From NCBI RefSeq assembly GCF_003852705.1, contig NZ_REFA01000001.1:186001-250000 (forward strand): a stretch of 64,000 bases of DNA, read 5' to 3'. This DNA is from Amniculibacterium aquaticum. GTDB lineage: Bacteria > Bacteroidota > Bacteroidia > Flavobacteriales > Weeksellaceae. Position numbers and translations under genes: made by a program. The notes under the pieces were generated by a model, which saw nothing but the letters and a program-made list of their open reading frames with translations, was not told the DNA's origin and ran no database searches. Within the stretch, counting starts at the first letter, position 1, and every line of letters starts with the position of its first letter. Positions 33,999-40,989 of this stretch are shown here, in pieces.

Positions 33999-34354
33999 GA
34001 GTCTAAAGTTTTTATTATTTTATTGATATGATGGATGCAATCGTCTATTTTAGTACAAATATTTTGGATATCGGTTGAGTTAAAGTATTTAGTCTGTTGT
34101 CCATAGATAAGATGACTTTTTGTTTCGTAAGCAGAACCTTTTGCAAAGTAATAAAAGTTGATTTTGTCTTTGGTGTGAAATCTGCCAAACGCTTCAGCAA
34201 TATTTGCAGAAACACTCTCAGCCGATCTGCGGATTTGAGATTTCAAGGCATAATCTTCGGATTTAGGAAGAGGGCAGCTAAGATGAAAGACTTCAACCGC
34301 AATTTCCATTGCTGTAATCCAAACCGGCATCTCTGTAAAATCTTTATACATCAT
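33989..34354 (-). CDS. four-helix-bundle protein (S23 / bAvd-like)
   Basis: 121 residues: MMYKDFTEMPVWITAMEIA... with the family signature SQIRRSAESVSANIAEAFGR (residues 39-58), then YFAKGSAYETKSHLIYG. This is the TIGR02436/PF05635 family, first seen in intervening sequences of 23S rRNA and structurally related to Avd of diversity-generating retroelements. Biochemical role unknown. It separates wzt from wzm. Inverted hexamer arrays touch both ends: 11 units end at the start codon, and 14 units contain the stop. Its codons are otherwise ordinary, and the protein looks intact. Confidence 0.92.
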   Translation of the reverse strand: MMYKDFTEMPVWITAMEIAVEVFHLSCPLPKSEDYALKSQIRRSAESVSANIAEAFGRFHTKDKINFYYFAKGSAYETKSHLIYGQQTKYFNSTDIQNICTKIDDCIHHINKIIKTLDSKP

Positions 34355-34420
34355 CTAAATCTTTTGCTTAATCTAAATCTAAACCTTAGCCTAAACCTTA
34401 ATCTTAACCTCAACCTTAAA
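34355..34420. repeat. array of 11 degenerate hexamers, 5' of the four-helix gene
   Basis: Eleven 6-bp units (CTAAAT, CTTTTG, CTTAAT, CTAAAC, CTTAGC, CTTAAC, CTCAAC and others). Most fit CTWARY, which is the reverse complement of the GRYTWA units on the other side, so the arrays are inverted. It spans from the four-helix start codon to the stop codon (34416-34418) of the permease gene. Confidence 0.95.
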
Positions 34421-35264
34421 CCGTGTCCATAAAAGATTTTTCTACTTTGTTAAAGATAAGAGTTCCTATGGCAAGTAGGATTAAAATGATCCCTGTACTT
34501 ACGGCCAAAATCATGGGCGAGAAGTCGCCAGAACCCAGCCAACCGTATTTGAAACATTCAAAAATTCCGGTAAGTGGATTGTAAATAGCAATTTTTTTGA
34601 AAATCCCACTCAATGCAGAAAGGGGATAGATTACCGGCGTGGCGTACATCAACAAACTTACCCCAAAGCTGAGAAGCATTTGCAAATCTCTGTATTTGGT
34701 GGTCAGTGCCGAGAAAATCATTCCCATACCCAGGGCAAAAATGGCCATTAGGAAAATGAGAAATGGGGTAGCCAAAATCCAAATGTTGGGCTGTATTTCG
34801 CCTTCAGAAAAATAATAGATCCAAGCGATCAGAAAGAGCGCAAACTGCACCCCGAATTTCATCAAATTGGAGATGACAATGGTAATGGGCATCACCAATC
34901 TGGGGAAATAGACTTTCCCGAAAATATTGGCATTGGCGGTGAATACATTGGAAGTGCCCAACAAGCAGCTGGAGAAATAATTCCAAAGTGTTACACCTAC
35001 CAAGTAAAATAAAATTTTAGGCACACCGTCTGTTGATAGTCCGGCAATTTTACCGAAAACAACCAAATAAACGATGGTGGTAAGGATGGGATTGATGAAG
35101 AACCAGAGCGGCCCCAAGATGGTTTGTTTGAAACCCGAGACAAAATCCCTTTTAACAAACATATAGACCAAGTCTTTGTAACGCCAGACTTCTTTTAGTT
35201 TTAGGTCAAATAAAGAATGCTGACTTGCGATCACTTCAGTCCATTCTTGTTTCTTTTCTGTCAT
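34416..35264 (-). CDS. wzm: polysaccharide ABC transporter permease (Wzm type)
   Basis: 282 residues, six membrane helices, ABC-2 family. The cytoplasmic N-terminus is amphipathic (LFDLKLKEVWRYKDLVYMFVKRDF), followed by GPLWFFINPILTTIVYLVVFG, RLVMPITIVISNLMKFG, KYRDLQMLLSFGVSLLMYATPVIYP and VYPLS-type periplasmic ends. It forms the channel for O-polysaccharide export with the Wzt-like ATPase. Its last codons run into the hexamer array. A -7 box lies 15 bp upstream, so it may begin a sub-transcript. Confidence 0.92.
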   Translation of the reverse strand: MTEKKQEWTEVIASQHSLFDLKLKEVWRYKDLVYMFVKRDFVSGFKQTILGPLWFFINPILTTIVYLVVFGKIAGLSTDGVPKILFYLVGVTLWNYFSSCLLGTSNVFTANANIFGKVYFPRLVMPITIVISNLMKFGVQFALFLIAWIYYFSEGEIQPNIWILATPFLIFLMAIFALGMGMIFSALTTKYRDLQMLLSFGVSLLMYATPVIYPLSALSGIFKKIAIYNPLTGIFECFKYGWLGSGDFSPMILAVSTGIILILLAIGTLIFNKVEKSFMDTV

Positions 35265-35278
35265 TCAAATGTTTTTTA

Positions 35279-35286
35279 CAAATATA
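35279..35286 (-). promoter_or_regulatory. possible internal -7 box before wzm
   Basis: Minus-strand TATATTTG, 15 bp before the permease start, partly in the gap after the upstream gene. It would give a very short leader. Confidence 0.35.
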
Positions 35287-35288
35287 TA

Positions 35289-36263
35289 TTAAATCTTTAT
35301 TTTTTCAAGGTCAATCTTCGATAATACCAAAGTGGATAAGAATATTGGGACATACAATCGTACTTCATACAATATTCCGGTTAATAGGCACATCGCCAAA
35401 TAAGGGATGGCGAAAAATAGAAAACTCCAAATGAGTTTTTTCTGAATTTTGCTTTCGCAAATGATCAGGGTAAAATGGAGTAAAAGCCCCATAAATATTA
35501 AACCAAGTAGGTTTTTGGCTTGGGTGAAATTCTCATAAATTAACAATCCATCGTTGGTGTCAAAACTTCCTCTGGAAAGTCGTAATCCTAAATAAATGGC
35601 TATGAATACCAAGACGAAAATACCCGTTGGAACTATGGATTTTTTAGAAATTCCAAATTGATGGTACAGCAAAACTGCTCCAAAAGAAATCGATAATGCC
35701 GACGACTCTCTGTTGATGGTTGAAAGCGCCAAAGTTAGACCAAGTAAAAGGAGGGTCGAAGTTTTATTTTCTTTCAGATATTTCAAAAACAGATATATGA
35801 ATAAGGCAAGAAAGAAATAACTGCTGCAATCGTAGGGGACAATGACGAATTGTGTGACTGCCATTATCAAAATAGCAACAGTAGGTAGGTATATCTTCTC
35901 GGATTTTGAAGCGTTAAAAAGTTTACTTTTTGTTATTCTGTAAATGAATAAGGAACAGAGCGCAAGAAATATCGTGTTCAGCAGATACAATGCCAAGTAC
36001 ATCCTTGGCTCGGAATTTTCTTCAATAAACTTGAATTTGAATATCGAGTAATCCAAGTTGAATTCTCCCAAAAATTGATAAATTCCCATCAATAAATAGC
36101 CACTTAATATGCGGTACTGATAAATTCCCGAATGAAATTGTTCGATAAATTGATGATGGTTCAAGATCGTGGTCGAATAAGTGTTGGCAAACCCAAAATA
36201 CACAAAACTATTGACGGTAATCGCCAATAGCATAAAGTAAATGATATGTGAAATGCCTTTCAT
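35289..36263 (-). CDS. polytopic membrane protein of unknown function
   Basis: 324 residues with about nine predicted membrane helices. Early on it has NHHQFIEQFHSGIYQYRILSGY, and later VPYDCSSYFFLALFIYLFLKY and STINRESSALSISFG. Acidic or aromatic loops after helix 1 and conserved-looking NRES suggest a GT-C or EpsG-like fold, but no family can be fixed by eye. It lies between wzm and rmlA in the polysaccharide operon, 12 bp after rmlA. It could be a periplasmic glycosyltransferase or polymerase-like protein. Confidence 0.6.
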   Translation of the reverse strand: MKGISHIIYFMLLAITVNSFVYFGFANTYSTTILNHHQFIEQFHSGIYQYRILSGYLLMGIYQFLGEFNLDYSIFKFKFIEENSEPRMYLALYLLNTIFLALCSLFIYRITKSKLFNASKSEKIYLPTVAILIMAVTQFVIVPYDCSSYFFLALFIYLFLKYLKENKTSTLLLLGLTLALSTINRESSALSISFGAVLLYHQFGISKKSIVPTGIFVLVFIAIYLGLRLSRGSFDTNDGLLIYENFTQAKNLLGLIFMGLLLHFTLIICESKIQKKLIWSFLFFAIPYLAMCLLTGILYEVRLYVPIFLSTLVLSKIDLEKIKI

Positions 36264-36275
36264 GTTTGGAATTTC

Positions 36276-37136
36276 CTAGCCAATCAATTTTTTCAAATAA
36301 TCGCCATAGCCGCTTTTTCCGTATTTTTCGGCTGCAGCTAGCAGTTGTTCTTTATTGATGAAACCTTTGGAGTAGGCAATCTCCTCGATGCAGGATATCT
36401 TGAATCCTTGTCTTTTCTCTAAAACTTTTACAAATTCTGATGCTTCGTGCAAAGAGTCGAAAGTCCCGGTGTCCAACCAAGCGGTACCTCGGCTCATCAC
36501 ACCCACTTCCAATGTTCCTTTTTCCAAATATATTTTGTTGATGTCGGTAATTTCCAGCTCACCTCTTGCCGATGGTTTTAGGTTTTTGGCATATTCAACC
36601 ACAGAATTGTCATAAAAATACAATCCCGGAACGGCATAGTTGGACTTGGGTTCTGTAGGTTTTTCTTCTATTGAAATGGCTTTGTTGTCCTTGTCAAATT
36701 CGACCACGCCGTATCGCTCCGGATCAGAAACCGAGTAGGCAAATACGCAACCTCCTTTTACATTGGTCTTGCTCTCTAAAAGTTCTGGCAAACCTGTTCC
36801 GTAGAAAATATTGTCGCCCAAAACCAAGGCTACAGAATCGTCGCCGATAAATTCTTCACCCAGAACAAAAGCTTGAGCCAAACCGTCTGGAGAAGGTTGT
36901 ATTTTATATTCAAAACGGCAACCGATTTGCGATCCATCGCCCAACAATTTTTGAAAAGCCTCCTGATCATGAGGTGTGGTGATGATTAAGATCTCTCTAA
37001 TCCCCGCCAATAATAAGATGGAAAGTGGGTAGTAGATCATCGGTTTGTCGTACACCGGCATCAGTTGTTTGCTCACGGCAATCGTTAGTGGATAAAGTCG
37101 GGTTCCGGATCCTCCGGCAAGTATAATTCCTTTCAT
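36276..37136 (-). CDS. rmlA: glucose-1-phosphate thymidylyltransferase RmlA
   Basis: 286 residues. [18 protein letters not shown] is the nucleotide-binding start ([11 protein letters not shown], residues 8-18). Further motifs: [27 protein letters not shown] and [20 protein letters not shown]. It makes dTDP-glucose from dTTP and glucose-1-phosphate, the first step toward deoxysugars. Between it and rmlB, its usual partner, lies the second (frameshifted) four-helix cassette. RmlC and RmlD are not in the window, so dTDP-rhamnose synthesis is not shown here. Confidence 0.96.
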   Translation of the reverse strand: MKGIILAGGSGTRLYPLTIAVSKQLMPVYDKPMIYYPLSILLLAGIREILIITTPHDQEAFQKLLGDGSQIGCRFEYKIQPSPDGLAQAFVLGEEFIGDDSVALVLGDNIFYGTGLPELLESKTNVKGGCVFAYSVSDPERYGVVEFDKDNKAISIEEKPTEPKSNYAVPGLYFYDNSVVEYAKNLKPSARGELEITDINKIYLEKGTLEVGVMSRGTAWLDTGTFDSLHEASEFVKVLEKRQGFKISCIEEIAYSKGFINKEQLLAAAEKYGKSGYGDYLKKLIG

Positions 37137-37160
37137 TTTAAGTAATTGGTTTTTTGAGGG

Positions 37161-37216
37161 GTTGAGTTGTAAAGTCGTGAAGTTGTGAAGGTGTAAAGTT
37201 GTTAAGTAGTTAAATT
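37161..37216. repeat. array A: seven degenerate octamers
   Basis: Seven 8-bp units in perfect register: GTTGAGTT, GTAAAGTC, GTGAAGTT, GTGAAGGT, GTAAAGTT, GTTAAGTA, GTTAAATT. It contains the stop (37202-37204) and last codons of the frameshifted four-helix gene. Confidence 0.93.
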
Positions 37217-37578
37217 ATCGTTGTTTTTTAGTTTATTATAAAAGGAATTAAGTTTGTTTGTGATGCTTTCAATTTTTTTCCTTAGCTCTATGTATTTTTC
37301 AGTTTCAATCCAAGTCAATTCATGTGAAATAATTAAAAAATTTAATACCTCTATACTTGAAGAGTACGCTTGGTTGATAAATCTTGCTTTATCAGCATTG
37401 GTTTTTCTTGAAATCCCTTCTGCAATATTTGCGGAGATACTGAATGTTACTCTTCTGATTTGATTCGTAATTCCGTATTGTTCAATTTTAGGAAATCGTC
37501 CGATACTTTGAAAATTATTATTCCTAAATCTTTTGCTTCTTTCCAAACTTCCAATCTTTCAAAATAATAAATTTTCAT
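37202..37578 (-). pseudogene. frameshifted four-helix-bundle (S23 / bAvd-like) gene
   Basis: From the ATG at 37578 the frame reads MKIYYFERLEVWKEAKDLG...KVSDDF and is then lost. From about 37492 the -1 frame continues as PKIEQYGITNQIRR...SISANIAEGISRK to the stop at 37202. Joined, they give a normal 125-residue TIGR02436-type protein, so one base (a C in a TTTCC run) appears to be missing near 37490-37495. It could be a decayed gene or an assembly error. It is flanked by octamer arrays A, B and C in the same way that the intact copy at 33989 is flanked by hexamers. Confidence 0.85.
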
Positions 37579-37592
37579 TTTTATTTATTTTT

Positions 37593-37648
37593 GTTGATTC
37601 GTTAATTCGTTGATTTGTAAATTTGTAAAGTTTTGAAGCTGTTAGTAG
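37593..37648. repeat. array B: seven degenerate octamers
   Basis: GTTGATTC, GTTAATTC, GTTGATTT, GTAAATTT, GTAAAGTT, TTGAAGCT, GTTAGTAG; same orientation and unit length as array A. It lies 15 bp upstream of the four-helix start codon. Confidence 0.85.
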
Positions 37649-37685
37649 GTTTCGAAAAGCCTTTTCCAATTTTCTAATTAACCTT

Positions 37686-37741
37686 TTTTAAACACCTTTA
37701 CCAATTAACATCTTCACATCTTCACAACTTTACATCTTCAC
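37686..37741. repeat. array C: seven inverted octamers
   Basis: TTTTAAAC, ACCTTTAC, CAATTAAC, ATCTTCAC, ATCTTCAC, AACTTTAC, ATCTTCAC: the reverse complement of the array A pattern. The rmlB stop codon (TCA at 37738-37740 on the plus strand) lies in the last unit. Confidence 0.92.
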
Positions 37742-38820
37742 ACTTTATACTGCGAATTATAATACGACATATAATCTCCACTTGTTACGCTTTCCAGCCA
37801 TTCTTTGTTTTCAAGGAACCAATCTATGGTTTTGGATAGACCTTCCTCAAAAGTGACTGAGGGTTTCCAACCCAAATCGTTATGGAGTTTTGTGGCATCT
37901 ATGGCATATCTCTTGTCGTGTCCAGGTCTGTCTTTTACAAAGGTGATCAGTTTTTCAGAATAACCTGCGGGTTTGCCTGTTTTCTCGTCCACTTGTCTGA
38001 TGAGCTCTTTTACCAGATCGATGTTTTGCCATTCATTCCAACCACCGATGTTGTAAGTCTCACCCGTTTTTGCTTCGTGGAAAATCTGGAAAATAGCCTT
38101 AGCGTGATCAATCACAAAAAGCCAATCTCTGGTGTATTTTCCATCGCCATAGATAGGAAGTGGTTTTTCATTCAAAATATTGTGTACACAAAGCGGAATT
38201 AATTTTTCCGGGAAATGATTGGGTCCGTAATTGTTCGAGCAATTCGATACGATGAAGGGCATTCCGTAAGTGTTGCCGTACGCTCTCACCAAATGATCGG
38301 ATGCGGCTTTGCTGGCAGAATACGGAGATTTCGGGTCGTAAGAAGTTTCTTCTGTGAAAAATCCCGTTTCGCCCAAAGCGCCATAAACTTCATCCGTAGA
38401 AACATGGTAGAAAAGATTCTTTCTGGTTTCATCCGGGAAATTCCCGTGTTGATGATCCGGATTCAGAGTCCAAAATTCTTTACAAAGATTCAGCAAGTTG
38501 GCGGTTCCGTTCACATTGGTGTTGATGAAGGCATTCGGGTCGGTGATGCTTCTGTCCACATGAGATTCGGCAGCCAAATGAACAACGGCATCCGGTTGGT
38601 GTTTTTCAAAAACCTTTCTCAGTTCCTCAGGTTGGGTGATGTCGGCTTTTTCGAAAATATAATTCGGTGAGTTTTCAATATCCTTCAGGTTCTCCAGGTT
38701 TCCGGCATAGGTGAGAGCATCCAGGTTGATGATGTTGGTATTTGGAAGGTTTTTCACAAATTCTCTAACCACATGCGACCCAATAAAACCGGCACCTCCG
38801 GTGATGATGATGTTTTTCAT
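37738..38820 (-). CDS. rmlB: dTDP-glucose 4,6-dehydratase RmlB
   Basis: 360 residues, extended SDR fold. NAD-binding GGAGFIGSHVV at residues 8-18, AAESHVDRSI, STDEVYGALG (catalytic Asp-Glu), SPYSASKAASD (YxxxK) and SNCSNNYGPNHFPEKLIP. It converts dTDP-glucose to dTDP-4-keto-6-deoxyglucose, the substrate of the FdtA-type ketoisomerase. It is the first gene of the long minus-strand operon; a -7 box lies about 30 bp upstream. Its last codon and stop run into octamer array C. Confidence 0.97.
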   Translation of the reverse strand: MKNIIITGGAGFIGSHVVREFVKNLPNTNIINLDALTYAGNLENLKDIENSPNYIFEKADITQPEELRKVFEKHQPDAVVHLAAESHVDRSITDPNAFINTNVNGTANLLNLCKEFWTLNPDHQHGNFPDETRKNLFYHVSTDEVYGALGETGFFTEETSYDPKSPYSASKAASDHLVRAYGNTYGMPFIVSNCSNNYGPNHFPEKLIPLCVHNILNEKPLPIYGDGKYTRDWLFVIDHAKAIFQIFHEAKTGETYNIGGWNEWQNIDLVKELIRQVDEKTGKPAGYSEKLITFVKDRPGHDKRYAIDATKLHNDLGWKPSVTFEEGLSKTIDWFLENKEWLESVTSGDYMSYYNSQYKV

Positions 38821-38850
38821 TCTTTTAACGATAGTGTTTTTAACAATCTA

Positions 38851-38858
38851 CAAAAATA
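38851..38858 (-). promoter_or_regulatory. -7 box for the rmlB-led operon
   Basis: CAAAAATA on the plus strand is TATTTTTG on the minus strand, 30 bp before the rmlB start. No clear -33 element at standard spacing. Confidence 0.5.
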
Positions 38859-39070
38859 GCATTCCAAAAGTAAATATAAATGATTTATCTTCTTTTTCTT
38901 GTGAAAGGCAGAAATTTTTTATTTAAAACCTCGTGAAAGTTTGTTTTTTGGGTCAATTTTTTGTCTTAAAGTCTGAATAATATTTCAAATTGGTGCTTAA
39001 ATATTTTTTAGAAATTCGGTGTTTTTTAAATAATTACAAATTGTACTGTAGGATTTTGTATAATTTTTCA

Positions 39071-39078
39071 TATCTTTG
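39071..39078 (+). promoter_or_regulatory. -7 box for rimP-nusA-infB
   Basis: TATCTTTG. It places the transcript start near 39085, which excludes the in-frame ATG at 39076 as a rimP start and gives a leader of about 87 nt. Confidence 0.6.
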
Positions 39079-39101
39079 CAAAAGATTTACGGAAAAAATG
39101 G

Positions 39102-39149
39102 AAAGGCCTTCGAAAGAAAGCCTTTTTTCGTAGGCATAAAAAAGCCTAC
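39102..39149 (+). promoter_or_regulatory. tandem hairpins in the rimP leader
   Basis: Hairpin 1: AAAGGC (39102-39107) with GCCTTT (39120-39125), followed by Ts. Hairpin 2: GTAGGC (39130-39135) with GCCTAC (39144-39149), followed by CCCG and a T-rich stretch. The first resembles a weak intrinsic terminator, so attenuation of the operon is possible. Confidence 0.5.
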
Positions 39150-39171
39150 CCCGTTTAGTTTTTTTAGAATT

Positions 39172-39639
39172 ATGGAATTTAAAAATAAAATAGAAGAATT
39201 GCTAAATCAATTTCTTGAAGAAAGAAAGGATTTGTTTTTACTCGATTTGAAAATATCAGCAGGTGATGATATTACCGTGATTTTGGACGGCGACCAAGGG
39301 GTGACCTTACAGGATTGTTTGGATGCCAGTCGTGCGATAGAATTTAATATGGACAGAGAAGAGCATGATTTTTCACTTCAAGTAATGTCTGGTGGCTTGA
39401 GTGAGCCGTTGACCATGCCAAGACAATATCAGAAAAACATGGGTAGAGATTTGGACATCATCTTAAGCGATGAATCTAAAATTTCTGGTGAATTGGTAAA
39501 AGTAGATGATCAACAGATTTCTTTGTTGCTCAGATACCGAAAACCAAAAGAAGTAGGCAAAGGAAAAGTAGATGTGGAAGAAGAAAAGGTAATTCCTTAT
39601 ACCGAAATAAAAAAAGCACTGGTTGCAATAAAATTTTAA
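39172..39639 (+). CDS. rimP: ribosome maturation factor RimP
   Basis: 155 residues, MEFKNKIEELLNQFLEE. N-terminal alpha/beta domain with LDLKISAGDDITVILDGD and VTLQDCLDASRAIEF, then a C-terminal SH3-like domain (GRDLDIILSDESKISGELVKVD). It assists late 30S subunit maturation. The start at 39172 is used because the longer frame begins upstream of the likely transcript start. It is first in the conserved rimP-nusA-infB operon, with nusA 28 bp downstream. Confidence 0.94.
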   Translation: MEFKNKIEELLNQFLEERKDLFLLDLKISAGDDITVILDGDQGVTLQDCLDASRAIEFNMDREEHDFSLQVMSGGLSEPLTMPRQYQKNMGRDLDIILSDESKISGELVKVDDQQISLLLRYRKPKEVGKGKVDVEEEKVIPYTEIKKALVAIKF

Positions 39640-39667
39640 TAATACCTTAAACTTAATATATAAAAGG

Positions 39668-40903
39668 ATGAACAGTTTAGCGTTGATAGAAGCCTTTGGC
39701 GATTTTAAAGACGAAAAAAGCATTAACAAACACGAGTTGATGGCCATAATCGAAGATTCTCTAAAAACTTTGTTGAGAAAAAGATTCGATTCTGACGATC
39801 ATTTTGATGTGATCGTTAACCCGGACAAAGGAGATTTTCAAATTTTCCTTAACAAAACCATCGTAGAAGACGAAATGTCCGAAGATGATGATTTGGAAAT
39901 CGAAATCTCTGAAGCGAAGAAAATTGACCCTACTTTTGAAGTGGGTGAAGAATATACCGTGGAGATACCTATTGCCCAATTGGGAAGAAGAAGTATCCTT
40001 ACCCTGAAACAAATTCTAGCAACCAAATTACAAGAAAGAAACAACTCTAAATTGTACGATAAATTCCGAGACAGAATCGGAGAAATCGTGGTTGGAGAGG
40101 TGCACCATGTTCGATTCAAACATGTAATTTTGGTAGATGATGAAGACAATGAATTCATCTTGTTGAAAGAAAATCAAATCCCGTCCGATTTCTTTAAAAA
40201 AGGAGATAGCGTAAGAGCAATTGTAGAATCCGTAGATTTTAAAGGCTCTAAACCGCAAATTTTTGTTTCCAGAACAGCTCCTAAATTCTTGGAGAAATTA
40301 TTAGAATTAGAAATCCCAGAAATCCAAGACGGTACCATCATGCTGAAAAAAGTGGTGCGTATCCCAGGAGAAAAAGCAAAAATCGCTGTAGATGCTTACG
40401 ACGATAGAATTGATCCTGTTGGAGCTTGCGTTGGTGTAAAAGGTTCTAGGATCCACGGTGTGGTAAGAGAACTTCGCAATGAAAATATCGATGTGATCCA
40501 ATGGTCCAAAAACCCGGAAATCTTAGTGAAAAGAGCTTTGGGGAATGTGATCATCAATAAAATCGACATCAATACCGAAGAAAATTACGCATTGGTACAT
40601 ACGCCGGTAGAAGAAATTTCTAAAGTCATCGGTAAGCAAGGACAAAATATTCGTTTGGCATCTTGGTTAACAGACTACGAGATAGATGTGTACAGAGAAA
40701 CTGCCGAAGACGATGATGTGGATTTGAACGAGTTCAACGATGAAATTGAAGGATGGATTATTGAAGAGTTCAAAAAAGTAGGATTGACTACCGCTAAAAG
40801 TGTCTTGGACAAAGAAACCGAATCTTTGCTTAACATGACCGATCTGGAAGAAGAAACCATTGAGGAAGTGAAGCAAATATTAAAAGCAGAATTTGAAGAT
40901 TAA
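39668..40903 (+). CDS. nusA: transcription termination/antitermination factor NusA
   Basis: 411 residues. N-terminal RNA-polymerase-binding domain, then an S1 domain (GEIVVGEVHHVRFKHVILVD), then two KH domains (DPVGACVGVKGSRIHGVVREL, and EEISKVIGKQGQNIRLASWLT). A short acidic tail with LLNMTDLEEETIEEVKQIL resembles part of one helix-hairpin-helix repeat; the two acidic repeats of E. coli NusA are not complete here, as is usual outside proteobacteria. It modulates pausing and termination. It lies 86 bp before infB. Confidence 0.95.
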   Translation: MNSLALIEAFGDFKDEKSINKHELMAIIEDSLKTLLRKRFDSDDHFDVIVNPDKGDFQIFLNKTIVEDEMSEDDDLEIEISEAKKIDPTFEVGEEYTVEIPIAQLGRRSILTLKQILATKLQERNNSKLYDKFRDRIGEIVVGEVHHVRFKHVILVDDEDNEFILLKENQIPSDFFKKGDSVRAIVESVDFKGSKPQIFVSRTAPKFLEKLLELEIPEIQDGTIMLKKVVRIPGEKAKIAVDAYDDRIDPVGACVGVKGSRIHGVVRELRNENIDVIQWSKNPEILVKRALGNVIINKIDINTEENYALVHTPVEEISKVIGKQGQNIRLASWLTDYEIDVYRETAEDDDVDLNEFNDEIEGWIIEEFKKVGLTTAKSVLDKETESLLNMTDLEEETIEEVKQILKAEFED

Positions 40904-40989
40904 TTTTTGGTTAAACTTCAAATTCATACCCCATAAAGTTGTTAGAAACTTTTATTTACATAATTTTATAAAAATAATTCAATTAATAC

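Larger units (their letters stand above)
38821..39171. other. divergent intergenic region between rmlB and rimP
   Basis: About 350 bp without a gene. It holds a minus-strand -7 box for rmlB at the left end and, at the right end, the rimP promoter with a two-hairpin leader. The middle (about 38870-39050) is AT-rich and shows no ORF, RNA gene or strong repeat. Confidence 0.7.

Noticed and set aside
33989-34354. 23S rRNA intervening sequence
   Set aside because: Four-helix proteins were first found in rRNA intervening sequences, but no rRNA gene is here; the neighbours are protein-coding.
33915-34420. CRISPR array or diversity-generating retroelement around the four-helix gene
   Set aside because: Units are 6 bp without spacers, so it is not CRISPR. 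The protein resembles Avd, but no reverse transcriptase, template repeat or variable repeat is present in the window.
37202-37546. Intact 114-residue protein starting at 37546
   Set aside because: Its first 16 or so residues are an out-of-frame reading of the family's N-terminus; the true start is at 37578 with a frameshift between.
39076-39171. 32-residue N-terminal extension of RimP
   Set aside because: The ATG at 39076 overlaps the -7 box, so it would lie upstream of the transcript start; the region forms leader hairpins.
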